DNA of 56,971 bases, taken from positions 1-56,971 of the forward strand of contig NZ_JAIYEP010000019.1 of NCBI RefSeq assembly GCF_020515525.1, read 5' to 3'. The notes under the pieces are model-generated. The model made no database searches and was not told the origin of the DNA. It saw nothing but the letters and a program-made list of their open reading frames with translations. Made by a program: the position numbers and the translations under genes. Shown one piece after another: positions 45,622 through 52,935 of the stretch. This stretch comes from Rhodococcus yananensis (GTDB lineage: Bacteria > Actinomycetota > Actinomycetes > Mycobacteriales > Mycobacteriaceae). Every line of letters begins with the position of its first letter. Position 1 is the first letter of the stretch.

Positions 45622-45687
45622 TCCCGCGGACCGAACAGGTTCCCTCCGCCGCAAAGGCAGTCGCGGGAAACGGTCGGGTCCGCGGGA
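45622..45687 (-). repeat. 66-bp palindromic-ended repeat, copy R4
   Basis: A 66-nt copy with the perfect 10-bp ends TCCCGCGGAC / GTCCGCGGGA. Its reverse complement aligns with R1 and R2 (the shared block is GGCGGAGGGAA), so it is inverted relative to them. It lies about 195 bp upstream of mreB. Confidence 0.8.
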
Positions 45688-45720
45688 AGTTGACCTTCCG
45701 CGCTATGTCCACCGTCAATC

Positions 45721-45741
45721 GAACGGGTGTACCACTCGCTC
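45721..45741 (+). repeat. Direct repeat flanking the WXG100-like operon, left copy
   Basis: The core TGTACCACTCGCTC (45728-45741) recurs as TGTACCACTCACTC at 47590-47603 in the same orientation, and several upstream bases also match. The two copies bracket the three-gene WXG100-like/TPR-like/lipoprotein unit. Confidence 0.5.
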
Positions 45742-45760
45742 AGAAGGTCGGGCTACCAAA

Positions 45761-46534
45761 CTATTCACCTGAGTCGATTGCGGTGGGCCATCCCGGGTAG
45801 AAGGGTTCGACGGTTGGCGGTGCCGGTACGCGTGCGGTGTAGGGTGCGTCGTAGTCGAATCCGGGCAGGGCCGAGAGACAGTTGCTCCACGGTAGGCCGT
45901 CGTCCTTTCGGCGGTCGATCATGCCGTGGATTTCCCAGCCGTCGAAGACGTTCCAGGTGGGGTAGGGCATGCGGCGGCTGTAGTCGAGTGGCGGTGTCGA
46001 CGGCGAGGTCCAGTTGGTCTGTTGGACGCGGAACGACTGGTATCCAAGGCTTTCCTTACGGATCCACCCATCGTTGAGCGGTTGGGCGGTGTTCATGAAG
46101 TCGATGCAGATGTGGACTTCGGTGGCGGGTCGTCCGAGGTGTGTGGTGGTGCGTGCTTCGAGGATGTTGTGGACGATGGTTCCGGTGCGCGGGTTGAGGT
46201 TTTTGAATCGGTCTTCGGCGACGTCGTCGTAGCCGGGGTAGGTGGCGGCGTAGTCGGCGGTGCGGATGAGGTTCCATTCGCTGTCGGCGTAGGCGCGGAC
46301 CACCTGGATTTCCGGTGCGTCGAGGTCGACATCGGCGGGTGCGGTCCATTGGTGGGACATCACCTGAGAGTCGGCGGCGAGTACTGCGAACGGGTCGGCG
46401 GTGGCGTCGTCGGGGGTGGGTTCGACGGGGTTCGATGTGCACGCCGCCGTGGCCACTACGCATGCCGAAAGAGCCGCGATGCCGATGTTTGTGGGTGTTC
46501 GGCGTTGATGTATGCGGAAGAGTGAGTACGTCAT
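45761..46534 (-). CDS. Secreted lipoprotein (family shared with 56.3 kb gene)
   Basis: A 257-residue lipoprotein. The signal peptide ends in an AACTSN lipobox near residue 31. The mature part has two cysteine pairs and conserved blocks YPTWNVFDGWEI, LPWSNCLSALPGFDYDAPYT and PFYPGWPTAID, all shared with the partial gene at the right edge of the window. ATG 46534 overlaps the stop of the upstream gene by 4 nt, so it is translationally coupled to an ESX-like unit. It probably acts at the outer envelope; function unknown. Confidence 0.82.
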   Translation of the reverse strand: MTYSLFRIHQRRTPTNIGIAALSACVVATAACTSNPVEPTPDDATADPFAVLAADSQVMSHQWTAPADVDLDAPEIQVVRAYADSEWNLIRTADYAATYPGYDDVAEDRFKNLNPRTGTIVHNILEARTTTHLGRPATEVHICIDFMNTAQPLNDGWIRKESLGYQSFRVQQTNWTSPSTPPLDYSRRMPYPTWNVFDGWEIHGMIDRRKDDGLPWSNCLSALPGFDYDAPYTARVPAPPTVEPFYPGWPTAIDSGE

Positions 46535-47271
46535 CGAGGTGCAACCTCGTCCTGGCCGACTCGGACGGTCGGTGTGACCTGGCTGTATCCGGCCTCGTAG
46601 TAGTCTCGATAAGCGGTGGTGTCGATTCCGAATTCCTGTAGGGCGCCGTCGGCGGCGCTGGCGATGCTCAATGCGGATATGTCCCCGGTGGGGTATCGGA
46701 GTTCACCGGAGTCACTGAGGAACCCTATTCTGTTCAGATCTGCCAGTGCGTAATCCCCCTGCGGCAATCCGTGCTGCGCGACAGCGCTTTCCAAGAGGAA
46801 ATACGAGTTCGATGCGCTGTAGCTGGAGAAGTCTCCGGTGAACGGCGAATTCTCCCGATCCTCGAAGGTGGGGACGAACGCACGTTGAACGTCGGTACTG
46901 CTCAGGTCCATGAGTAATCCGACTGTCCCACTCAGTCGGGGGTCGAGGGCAGTGAGGTTGCGGATCACGGTGTAACTCGTTGTGTACGCATCTGCCCGAC
47001 GTTGGTGTGCGAATTCGTCACGGGCCCGGGCATCGTCGAACATTTCATCCGCTACGTTGTAGATTCCCTTGTCGACCAATGCCTGCAGTCGCCCCGCCCA
47101 CGCTGCTGGTTCACGGCTGATGGACGCGTCGTCGGCGTACTCGGCGGCGAAGTGGCGGGTGTAGGTGGTGGCGGCGGTGCCGAAGGTAGCCATCGATTCG
47201 GAGTCGGTTGCCATCAGCGTGAAGACGCGCTGGGCATGCCGGAAATCGTCGATCGGCTCGAGATCGCCCAT
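46531..47271 (-). CDS. ESX-associated helical (TPR-like) protein
   Basis: A 246-residue alpha-helical protein without a signal peptide, rich in paired helices (for example AWAGRLQALVDKGIYN and ARARDEFAHQRRADAYTTSY). It resembles TPR-region proteins encoded next to WXG100-like genes in Rhodococcus and Gordonia. ATG 47271 has no good ribosome site and lies 58 nt inside the WXG100-like gene in another frame. Either coupling or an undetected frameshift joining the two is possible. Its stop overlaps the lipoprotein start. Confidence 0.65.
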   Translation of the reverse strand: MGDLEPIDDFRHAQRVFTLMATDSESMATFGTAATTYTRHFAAEYADDASISREPAAWAGRLQALVDKGIYNVADEMFDDARARDEFAHQRRADAYTTSYTVIRNLTALDPRLSGTVGLLMDLSSTDVQRAFVPTFEDRENSPFTGDFSSYSASNSYFLLESAVAQHGLPQGDYALADLNRIGFLSDSGELRYPTGDISALSIASAADGALQEFGIDTTAYRDYYEAGYSQVTPTVRVGQDEVAPR

Positions 47272-47486
47272 GCTCGGTCGGCAAGGATGAGGAGTGCACG
47301 TCGGGTCGCGTTCTCGGCGTCCCCGATCGCCGCGGCGGTCGCGGAGTTCTGCAGGAACGAGTGTGTTGTGTCGACCCGCATGGTGGACGTGTCGATACCA
47401 CTGACTTCCTCGGCATGCGCATCGAAGCTCTCGGATACCACGCGGATCTGTGGCAGGTCGGCTTCGAGTGTGTCCGGCATCCCCAT
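47214..47486 (-). CDS. WXG100/ESAT-6-like small protein
   Basis: A 90-residue, highly helical protein (MGMPDTLEADLPQIRVVSES...) of ESX-like size, with the helix-turn-helix hairpin feel of WXG100 proteins but no exact WxG motif. GGGGGAACA precedes ATG 47486. The last 20 residues (ISSRSTISGMPSASSR) are low in helix propensity and overlap the next gene, suggesting that the true C-terminus may continue in the other frame. It starts a three-gene operon with the TPR-like protein and the lipoprotein. Confidence 0.6.
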   Translation of the reverse strand: MGMPDTLEADLPQIRVVSESFDAHAEEVSGIDTSTMRVDTTHSFLQNSATAAAIGDAENATRRALLILADRAWAISSRSTISGMPSASSR

Positions 47487-47582
47487 TGTTCCCCCTTCAG
47501 TCGGTCCCCGTGTCCGACGTTCGAACACTACAGTTGGCCGAAGTTTCGTCCGCGCGTGGCCTTCGCCCACCTCGCCGACGGT

Positions 47583-47633
47583 GAGCGAATGTACCACTCA
47601 CTCTGCTCAATCGAGCGACCGATACATTCGCTC
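47583..47633. promoter_or_regulatory. Inverted repeat and right direct-repeat copy upstream of the WXG100-like operon
   Basis: A perfect 11-bp inverted repeat (GAGCGAATGTA / TACATTCGCTC) spans 47583-47633, about 100 nt upstream of ATG 47486. Its left arm overlaps the right copy of the direct repeat (TGTACCACTCACTC, 47590-47603). It is a likely operator or, less likely, a recombination site. Confidence 0.45.
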
Positions 47634-47662
47634 GACCGGGGGTGAGGGAAGGGTGGTCTGAG

Positions 47663-48270
47663 CCGGCCTCATGCAACTCGGCTCGCCGATGGTTTCCTGC
47701 TGTCGACGCTCGCGGTGATGATGGCGACCTTGCTGCCCGACGCGGCATTCGACTCTTGGGGGTGGCGCCTGCCGTTCCTCGCGAGCGCGGCGTTGCTGGT
47801 GATCGGCCTCTACATCCGGATGAGCATTGTGGAGAGCCTTGTCGTAGAGCAGGCCGCGGAGAAGCCGAAGGTGGCAGCGGCGGCGAAACCGACTGTGTTG
47901 CAGCGTCTGCGATCGCCGCGCGGTGAGTCTCACCGGTGCGGCAGCGGTGGTGCTGTACGCGTTGATCAACTCGGGTGACACCGTGCTGCTGGTGGTCGGT
48001 GTGCTGACGGGACAGATCATCCAGACGGTGATGTATGCGCCGCTCACCCCGCTGCTGTCCGAGCTCGTCGGTACCGGCGACCGCTACACGGGTGTGTCGC
48101 TCGGCTACCAGCCGGCGAACCTCATCGGTGCCGGCCTCACCCCGATGATCGCCGCGGGACTGCTGGTCGCGTCCGACGGATCGAGCCTGTCCCTGAGGCT
48201 GCTGCTCGCGATCACCGCGTGTATCACGATCGTCGCCGCGTGGGTGGCATCGGCGACCAGTAGGAAGAAC
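47663..48270 (+). pseudogene. MHS-type MFS transporter remnant
   Basis: Fragments of a metabolite:H+ symporter of the MHS family. MQLGSPM begins the readable part, but a lost G near 47688 shifts the frame into GFLLSTLAVMMATLLP and SWGWRLPFLASAALLVIGLYIRM. After the central loop, sequence jumps near 47925 to the late segment TPLLSELVGTGDRYTGVSLGYQPANL, so the intervening helices are deleted. The N-terminal third is also absent. It cannot make a functional transporter. The late frame runs without a stop into the VOC gene. Confidence 0.75.
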
Positions 48271-48378
48271 CTCGCGGCGGACGACACGGTGCTAGTTTCG
48301 TACCGGCACTGCCGGGCTCCGTACAGATCGTCGGGCGCAGCGGGAGTGGCCCGGCAGCCGATCCGAAGGAGCACCTCC

Positions 48379-48741
48379 ATGCACCCCACCGGACTCACCC
48401 CGAACATCAACGTCCCCGATATCGATGAGGCACGCGGCTTCTACGCCGACTACCTCGGTCTGTCGGTCGAGGAGATGAATCTCGGCTGGGTCGCGCGTTT
48501 CACCACGCCCGACGGCCGCGCTGTCGTCCAACTGGTGAGCGGAGACGAAACCGCGCCGATCGATTCGGCGATGTCGATCCACGTCGGCGACGAGGTCGAG
48601 GCCGCCTACGAGGAGGCGCAGCGACGGGGTTACGAGATCGTCCATCCGCTCACGACAGAACCGTGGGGAGTGCGGAGGTTCTTCGTTCGTGCACCCGACG
48701 GCACGGTCGTCAACATCGTCAGCCACTCGGACGATCAGTGA
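48379..48741 (+). CDS. VOC-family (glyoxalase/bleomycin resistance-like) protein
   Basis: A 120-residue protein with one VOC fold: NINVPDIDEARGFYADYLGL begins the first beta-alpha-beta-beta-beta unit, and RRFFVRAPDGTVVNIVSH closes the second. ATG 48379 follows GAAGGAGCACCTCC. The in-frame open region upstream belongs to the MHS remnant, which has lost its stop. Substrate unknown; such proteins often bind antibiotics or metals. Its 3' end overlaps the convergent gene by 23 nt. Confidence 0.85.
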   Translation: MHPTGLTPNINVPDIDEARGFYADYLGLSVEEMNLGWVARFTTPDGRAVVQLVSGDETAPIDSAMSIHVGDEVEAAYEEAQRRGYEIVHPLTTEPWGVRRFFVRAPDGTVVNIVSHSDDQ

Positions 48742-49312
48742 GCCGGTGGTTGCCCGGCGGGTTCACAGCACGGGTGTGAGGCTCACACGACCACCAGTTG
48801 ACGTCAGTGCTGTGAACCTCGTCTTGGTGCTGTGAACCTCCTGTGACCACGACGGTGAGGATCATCGGCGCATCACCGTCGCACTGATTCAGCGACACCG
48901 CCACCGAACGTTCTCCGGTCACCGGCCCCCAGACGGCGAGGTCGCCGAGGCAGTCCTTGGCGACGAGCGTGCGGAAGGGTTCGGTGGTGGGCGGATTCGA
49001 CAGTGCCGGCCCCATCGTCACGGTGCGGTGCGGACCCCAGCGGCGATCGAGCTCACCGACCAGCTCGGCCAGATGCCCTTCCGCCTCGGCCTCCACCTCG
49101 GTCCACTCGGGTCCGTACACACCGACGAGGTGGTTGCTCTCCCAGAGCGGTGTCAACTGGAAGCCGACACCGCGGGTGTGCGTCCACTCACCGGTGTCGG
49201 GTTCGCCCGCGTCGATCGTCGGGCCGGACTCGGGCAGTGGACCGGTGAGGATCGCGTCGATGTCGGCCACTGCGCGACCCATGTCGAAGACCTCGCCCGC
49301 ACGGGCCGTCAT
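48719..49312 (-). CDS. Hypothetical protein with a repeat-derived C-terminus
   Basis: A 197-residue soluble protein of unknown family. Residues 1-155 look like a normal alpha/beta protein (VAVSLNQCDGDAPMILTVVV near the end). The last 40 residues are encoded by the palindromic repeat RB2 and have low-quality, Pro/His/Arg-rich sequence. RB2 has probably replaced or read through the original stop. ATG 49312 is weakly supported (GGGGCGACGCG). It converges on the VOC gene. Confidence 0.6.
   Translation of the reverse strand: MTARAGEVFDMGRAVADIDAILTGPLPESGPTIDAGEPDTGEWTHTRGVGFQLTPLWESNHLVGVYGPEWTEVEAEAEGHLAELVGELDRRWGPHRTVTMGPALSNPPTTEPFRTLVAKDCLGDLAVWGPVTGERSVAVSLNQCDGDAPMILTVVVTGGSQHQDEVHSTDVNWWSCEPHTRAVNPPGNHRLTDRPSG
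48759..48839 (+). repeat. 81-bp palindromic repeat, copy RB2
   Basis: Outer arms GGGTTCACAGC and GCTGTGAACCT and inner arms GAGGCTCACA and TGTGAACCTC have the same spacing as RB1. It lies in the convergent VOC/hypothetical region and is translated as the C-terminus of the hypothetical protein. Confidence 0.75.
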
Positions 49313-49392
49313 CGCGTCGCCCCGACCCGCACGTCACCGATCATCTGCCGCACGTGTTGCCCCCTGTCGCTGTTCATCGACCCGAATCGTAT

Positions 49393-49407
49393 GCGAGGAA
49401 TCCTCGC
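49393..49407. promoter_or_regulatory. Perfect operator-like palindrome
   Basis: GCGAGGAATCCTCGC is a perfect 7-bp dyad around one central base, about 80 nt upstream of the minus-strand hypothetical gene and about 200 nt before the protease gene. It could be a repressor site. No cognate regulator is adjacent. Confidence 0.35.
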
Positions 49408-49601
49408 ACCGGGTGTCTTCGGCTTTCGCCGGGCGCCGCGCTCGGTCGTGACGATCGGGCGGCGACGCGCTACGTGACGTTCGCACGGGGATGACGACAG
49501 CGATCGGGTAGCACGCCACTCGTGTGCACAACCGACATCGCGACGATGCTCGATGTGTCCGACCGCCTGTGCTGTGCGGTGCCGGACGGAAGGAGCACAT
49601 C

Positions 49602-50567
49602 ATGACCATCACGCTCGACGGCGCAGTGGCCGTCACAGACCCCGCGGACGAGACCTCGCCGACCGATGTCGCCGTTGCGGAACAGGAGACCGCGCAGGCA
49701 CCGCCGTCGTCCGGGCCGGAGTCCGGCGTCGCGGACACGGCGAGTTCCGGAATCGAACTCGTCGCTGGGTATTCCGGCACACCGCAACCCGCGGGAGCGA
49801 GCCTGGAGGAACTGCTCGCACGCGACGTTCCCGATGCCGCGGAAGCCACGTTCGGGTCTGCAGCCGAAGGGCAGCCGTCGCTGGAATCGGTGATCGGGGT
49901 GGATGATCGCATCCGGATCACCACCACGAACGTGTACCCGTGGCGGGTGCACGCCTCGCTGCTCATTCAACTGGCGGACGGCTCGTACGCGTCCGGAACC
50001 GGGTTCTTCATCGGCCCGCGCACCGTCATCACGGCCGGGCACTGCGTGTTCGTGCAGGGGAGCGGGCCGCGACGCGGCTGGGTGCGGTCGGTGACGGTGA
50101 TGCCGGGACGCAACGGATCGGTACTACCGTACGGGTCGGTGACCGTGTCCGGATCGGGGATCCGGTCGGTCGTCGGCTGGACGCAGAACGGTAACTCCAA
50201 CTGGGACGTCGGTGCGCTGATCCTGCCGACGGAACTCGGGTCACGTACGGGCTGGTTGGGGTTCGGGTACTACAGCGATGCCACTCTGCTGGCGAGTACC
50301 GCGAACCTCGCCGGGTATCCGGGCGACAAGCCGTCGGGCACTCTCTGGTACCACTCGCGTCGGTTGCTGTCGGTGTCGGCGGGACGGATCCACTACCAGG
50401 TCGACACGTTCGGCGGACAGAGCGGCAGCGCCGTGTACCGGCTGGTGGACGGCCATCGGTACGCATTCGGCATTCACACCAACGGTGCCGCACCCGGCAT
50501 TCCGGTGAATTCCGGTGTGCGCATCACGAAGCCGATCTTCGACCGGATGAAGGCGTGGAAGGGGTGA
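49602..50567 (+). CDS. V8-like trypsin-fold serine protease
   Basis: A 321-residue serine protease of the glutamyl endopeptidase/trypsin-like clan. The triad is His147 (TAGHC), Asp202 (NWDVGAL) and Ser274 (GGQSGSAV). The N-terminal 100 residues are Ala/Pro/Thr-rich and look like a propeptide, yet no signal peptide is evident. AAGGAG lies a few nt before ATG 49602. It may be exported by a non-Sec route or act inside the cell. The overlap with the following small gene suggests co-expression. Confidence 0.88.
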   Translation: MTITLDGAVAVTDPADETSPTDVAVAEQETAQAPPSSGPESGVADTASSGIELVAGYSGTPQPAGASLEELLARDVPDAAEATFGSAAEGQPSLESVIGVDDRIRITTTNVYPWRVHASLLIQLADGSYASGTGFFIGPRTVITAGHCVFVQGSGPRRGWVRSVTVMPGRNGSVLPYGSVTVSGSGIRSVVGWTQNGNSNWDVGALILPTELGSRTGWLGFGYYSDATLLASTANLAGYPGDKPSGTLWYHSRRLLSVSAGRIHYQVDTFGGQSGSAVYRLVDGHRYAFGIHTNGAAPGIPVNSGVRITKPIFDRMKAWKG

Positions 50568-50815
50568 TCGTCGGCACCGTTCGTTCCGGTGAGGTCCCGG
50601 TCGCCTTCGCCCGCGTCATGGTGGAGTCGGCGCCGGGGCCGATGCCGGACATCGCGCTGCTGTCGGGGCCCGACGGCCGGTTCGCCGTCGACACCCCTTA
50701 CCGCGGTCGCTACGTTCTGGTGGTCCACGCCGACGAACACCGGCCGGCCCGCATCGGGGTCGACGTACCGGACCCCGGGCGGTCGACGGAGACGGTCGTC
50801 GAACTTCCACCGTGA
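50555..50815 (+). CDS. Small carboxypeptidase-regulatory-like protein
   Basis: An 86-residue beta-sandwich protein: VPVAFARVMVESAPG, GPDGRFAVDTPYRGRYVLVV and RIGVDVPDPG follow the carboxypeptidase regulatory-like (CarbopepD_reg) pattern. GTG 50555 overlaps the protease 3' end by 13 nt; GTG 50564 is an alternative. It may be an inhibitor or partner of the protease, which is inferred only from coupling. A hairpin terminator follows. Confidence 0.7.
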   Translation: MEGVIVGTVRSGEVPVAFARVMVESAPGPMPDIALLSGPDGRFAVDTPYRGRYVLVVHADEHRPARIGVDVPDPGRSTETVVELPP

Positions 50816-50824
50816 GTGACGGAA

Positions 50825-50859
50825 CTGATCGGGCCCGCCTCGGATGCGGGCCCGATCGG
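50825..50859. terminator. Bidirectional hairpin terminator
   Basis: A perfect 12-bp stem (GATCGGGCCCGC / GCGGGCCCGATC) with a 7-nt loop fills the 47-bp gap between convergent genes. This is the strongest hairpin in the window and probably terminates both the protease unit and the emfourin operon. Confidence 0.8.
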
Positions 50860-50862
50860 TGG

Positions 50863-51168
50863 TCACTGCGATCCGTGCGCGGAGATCCAGTCCCGGAGCC
50901 GGATGAAGTCGTCTCCCGCGGTGGTGTCGGTCGCCGCGATCACCGTCGACCGATCCTGTCGGTCGATGGTGATCTCGTAGTTCGTTTCGTCGGGTCGAGG
51001 TTCAGTGTCCGCCGATGCTCGCGCTGCGCTGCCGGCGGCTGCGTCGACGAGCCGTCCCAGCTCTGCGGCGGCGGCGTCGTCGAGATCGTCGGTGTCGATG
51101 CAGAGCGGTGGACGGCCGACAGCGAGTGCTGCGGCCAGCCCACCGTGGACACCCAACGAGACCTTCAC
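50863..51168 (-). CDS. Emfourin-like protease inhibitor
   Basis: A 101-residue protein of the emfourin (M4in) type, which inhibits protealysin-like M4 peptidases. Segments IDTDDLDDAAAAELGRLVDAA and TNYEITIDRQDRSTVIAATD fit the family. GTG 51168 overlaps the metallopeptidase stop (GTGA), so the inhibitor is made together with its target enzyme, the arrangement known from protealysin operons. No signal peptide. Confidence 0.82.
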   Translation of the reverse strand: MKVSLGVHGGLAAALAVGRPPLCIDTDDLDDAAAAELGRLVDAAAGSAARASADTEPRPDETNYEITIDRQDRSTVIAATDTTAGDDFIRLRDWISAHGSQ

Positions 51169-52346
51169 GTGTGTGCCGGGTCGAGTGCGCGCACGACCGT
51201 GGTCAGGTCCCGGATGTCGGCCGACAGACGTTCCAGCTGCGCGTGCAACGCGTCGAGGGTGTCGACGGATTCGTGATCCGGCGGCGCCGAGCGGCCACCG
51301 AGTGACACACCCACAGCATCCCAACTTTCCATGACCACCTGCTGCTCCTTGCTGCCCGTTCCGAACAACCGGGCTGCGATTGCGCCGGTGGTCTCGGCGA
51401 ACTCCCGGAAGTCCGTGTGGCTGTTCGACGCACGCAAGGACTCGTACCAGATGTGAACCGGTGCCTCCCAGGCGTTTCCGCCGATACCGACTGCGGTGAG
51501 ATGGAAGGCCCTGTTGGGGATGCCCGAATTGATGTGGACGCCACCCCAGTCGCCGGCGCGGGTATCGGGCAGGACGACGAATCTGCTCATGTGGTCGGGC
51601 TGGGGATCCTTCCCGAACAACGGGGTGTCGTAGGCGGAGCCGGGTGCCTTCAGCGAACGCAGTGCGTCCCCGGCGAACGCGGGGGTGAACACATCGCCGC
51701 CGATGAGCCAGTCGGCGACCTCCGCCGTCTCGTTCCTGGACCACTGCTTGACGACCGACCCGAACACGTCGGACATCGACTCGTTCAGCGCGCCCGGCTG
51801 ATTGTGGTAGACGAGCCCGGCCGTGTGTTCGGTGACGCCGTGGCTCAGCTCGTGACCGATGATGTCGAGCGAGCCCGTCAGATCGTCGAAGATCCTGCCG
51901 TCGCCGTCCCCGAACACCATCTGCCTGCCGTCCCAGAATGCGTTCGCGTAGCGTCGACCGAAATGGACGAATGCGTCGAGCCGCATGCCGTGCCCATCGA
52001 TGGAATCACGGCCGAGTACGTTCCGGAAGAAGCTCCGCGTTGTGCCGAGTCCGTCGAACGCGTTGTCGACGGAGGGGTCGGTCGACGCGGACGAGTCCTC
52101 GGTGCGAACCAGCGTGGCCGCCCACAGGTCCTCGCGGTTGTGTGCATCGAAGACCGACCGACTTCCCTGCGCGGGGGCAGCGAAGACACCCACCGTCGGA
52201 TGGGCGTTCCTGGCGCCGCGCAACTGCTCGGTGACGAGCAGAGTGTCCATGATGGCTGAGCGGGTGGTGGTGTCCGCGCTGTCCATCAGGTGTTCGAGCA
52301 GATACGGGGGCATGATGCACGACGTGCACCGATCGATCGCGTTCAT
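51165..52346 (-). CDS. Protealysin-like M4 metallopeptidase
   Basis: A 393-residue thermolysin-family (M4) peptidase. The short propeptide opens with the protealysin motif PPYLLEHL (residues 13-20) and lacks a signal peptide. The zinc ligands are His165 and His169 of HELSH with Glu166, and Glu189 in NESMSDVFG; the late GVHINSGIPNRAF segment supplies the catalytic His. GGGAGGACCACG is immediately upstream of ATG 52346. Protealysins act on intracellular or host proteins. Coupled to an emfourin inhibitor. Confidence 0.92.
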   Translation of the reverse strand: MNAIDRCTSCIMPPYLLEHLMDSADTTTRSAIMDTLLVTEQLRGARNAHPTVGVFAAPAQGSRSVFDAHNREDLWAATLVRTEDSSASTDPSVDNAFDGLGTTRSFFRNVLGRDSIDGHGMRLDAFVHFGRRYANAFWDGRQMVFGDGDGRIFDDLTGSLDIIGHELSHGVTEHTAGLVYHNQPGALNESMSDVFGSVVKQWSRNETAEVADWLIGGDVFTPAFAGDALRSLKAPGSAYDTPLFGKDPQPDHMSRFVVLPDTRAGDWGGVHINSGIPNRAFHLTAVGIGGNAWEAPVHIWYESLRASNSHTDFREFAETTGAIAARLFGTGSKEQQVVMESWDAVGVSLGGRSAPPDHESVDTLDALHAQLERLSADIRDLTTVVRALDPAHT

Positions 52347-52935
52347 CGTGGTCCTCCCTGGATGGGTGACGGATCGTGAATGCCAGTGTCGTGCCGTCCG
52401 GTACCGCGGTCGCGAGTAGCGCGTTACCCGAATCCGCCGTCGAGTTCTACGTGCGGGCCTCGAACCTCGAACGCACGAGGTACGAGCGGAACGAGCGACG
52501 CCGCATCGGGTCTCGGCGGTCACCCACGACACCATCGTCCTCGGACAGGTCCGCACCGCCGACAAGAGCAACGAGACCCCCACCGTCCGGGCACTGTTGC
52601 GCGGATTGCCGGGGCGGTGGTCACCGTCGATGCGATGCATACGTAGAAGGCGACCGCCCGGTGTCTGCGCGAGCAGTGCCACGCCGAGCCCTGGAAGTGA
52701 ACAACTACGGCGCCCCGGGATGTATCGGCGGGTCGACGAGCGTGCGCAACGCTCGGTGGCGTTTCGCCACGGCGAGGACGACGGGACGCGGAGGAGTAGC
52801 TGTCCGCCGATGGTGAGCCCGCACCTACCGTGATCGCACGAGCGACGTCTGTGGACCCATCGGCCCCTGACAGGCACTGGGTCGGTGCTCTTCACTAGGC
52901 TTCGCAACCGATCATGAAACCGGGGCAAGGGGGGA
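52347..52935. other. Intergenic region with transposase debris
   Basis: This 589-bp gap contains no intact gene. The recognisable part is an ISAs1-type transposase remnant at 52515-52692. The remainder, including the stretch to the third helicase, holds the promoters of the helicase and of the metallopeptidase but no clear motif or RNA. Confidence 0.6.
52515..52692 (+). mobile_element. ISAs1-family transposase remnant
   Basis: AVTHDTIVLGQVRTADKSNE is the typical ISAs1/DDE segment (vlgQvr.adKSNEiP). After a frameshift near 52610 the conserved AGAVVTVDAMHT follows. The expected Gln codon is then TAG, and KATARCLREQCHA continues in frame before the homology is lost. No terminal inverted repeats were found. 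It is an old, dead insertion. Confidence 0.7.

Larger units (their letters stand above)
45428..45760. other. Intergenic region upstream of mreB
   Basis: This 333-bp gap holds the mreB promoter (near 45430-45600), the 66-bp repeat R4 in inverted orientation (45622-45687), and the left copy of a short direct repeat (45721-45741) just past the lipoprotein stop. No gene is supported. Confidence 0.6.

Noticed and set aside
18772-45687. CRISPR array or tRNA interpretation of the GC-rich palindromes
   Set aside because: The copies are isolated, not tandem with spacers, and lack cloverleaf features; the 66-nt units fit a dispersed repeat instead.
47923-48741. A 272-codon MFS-VOC fusion protein
   Set aside because: The VOC part has its own strong ribosome site and ATG; the upstream in-frame part is a transporter remnant that has lost its stop.
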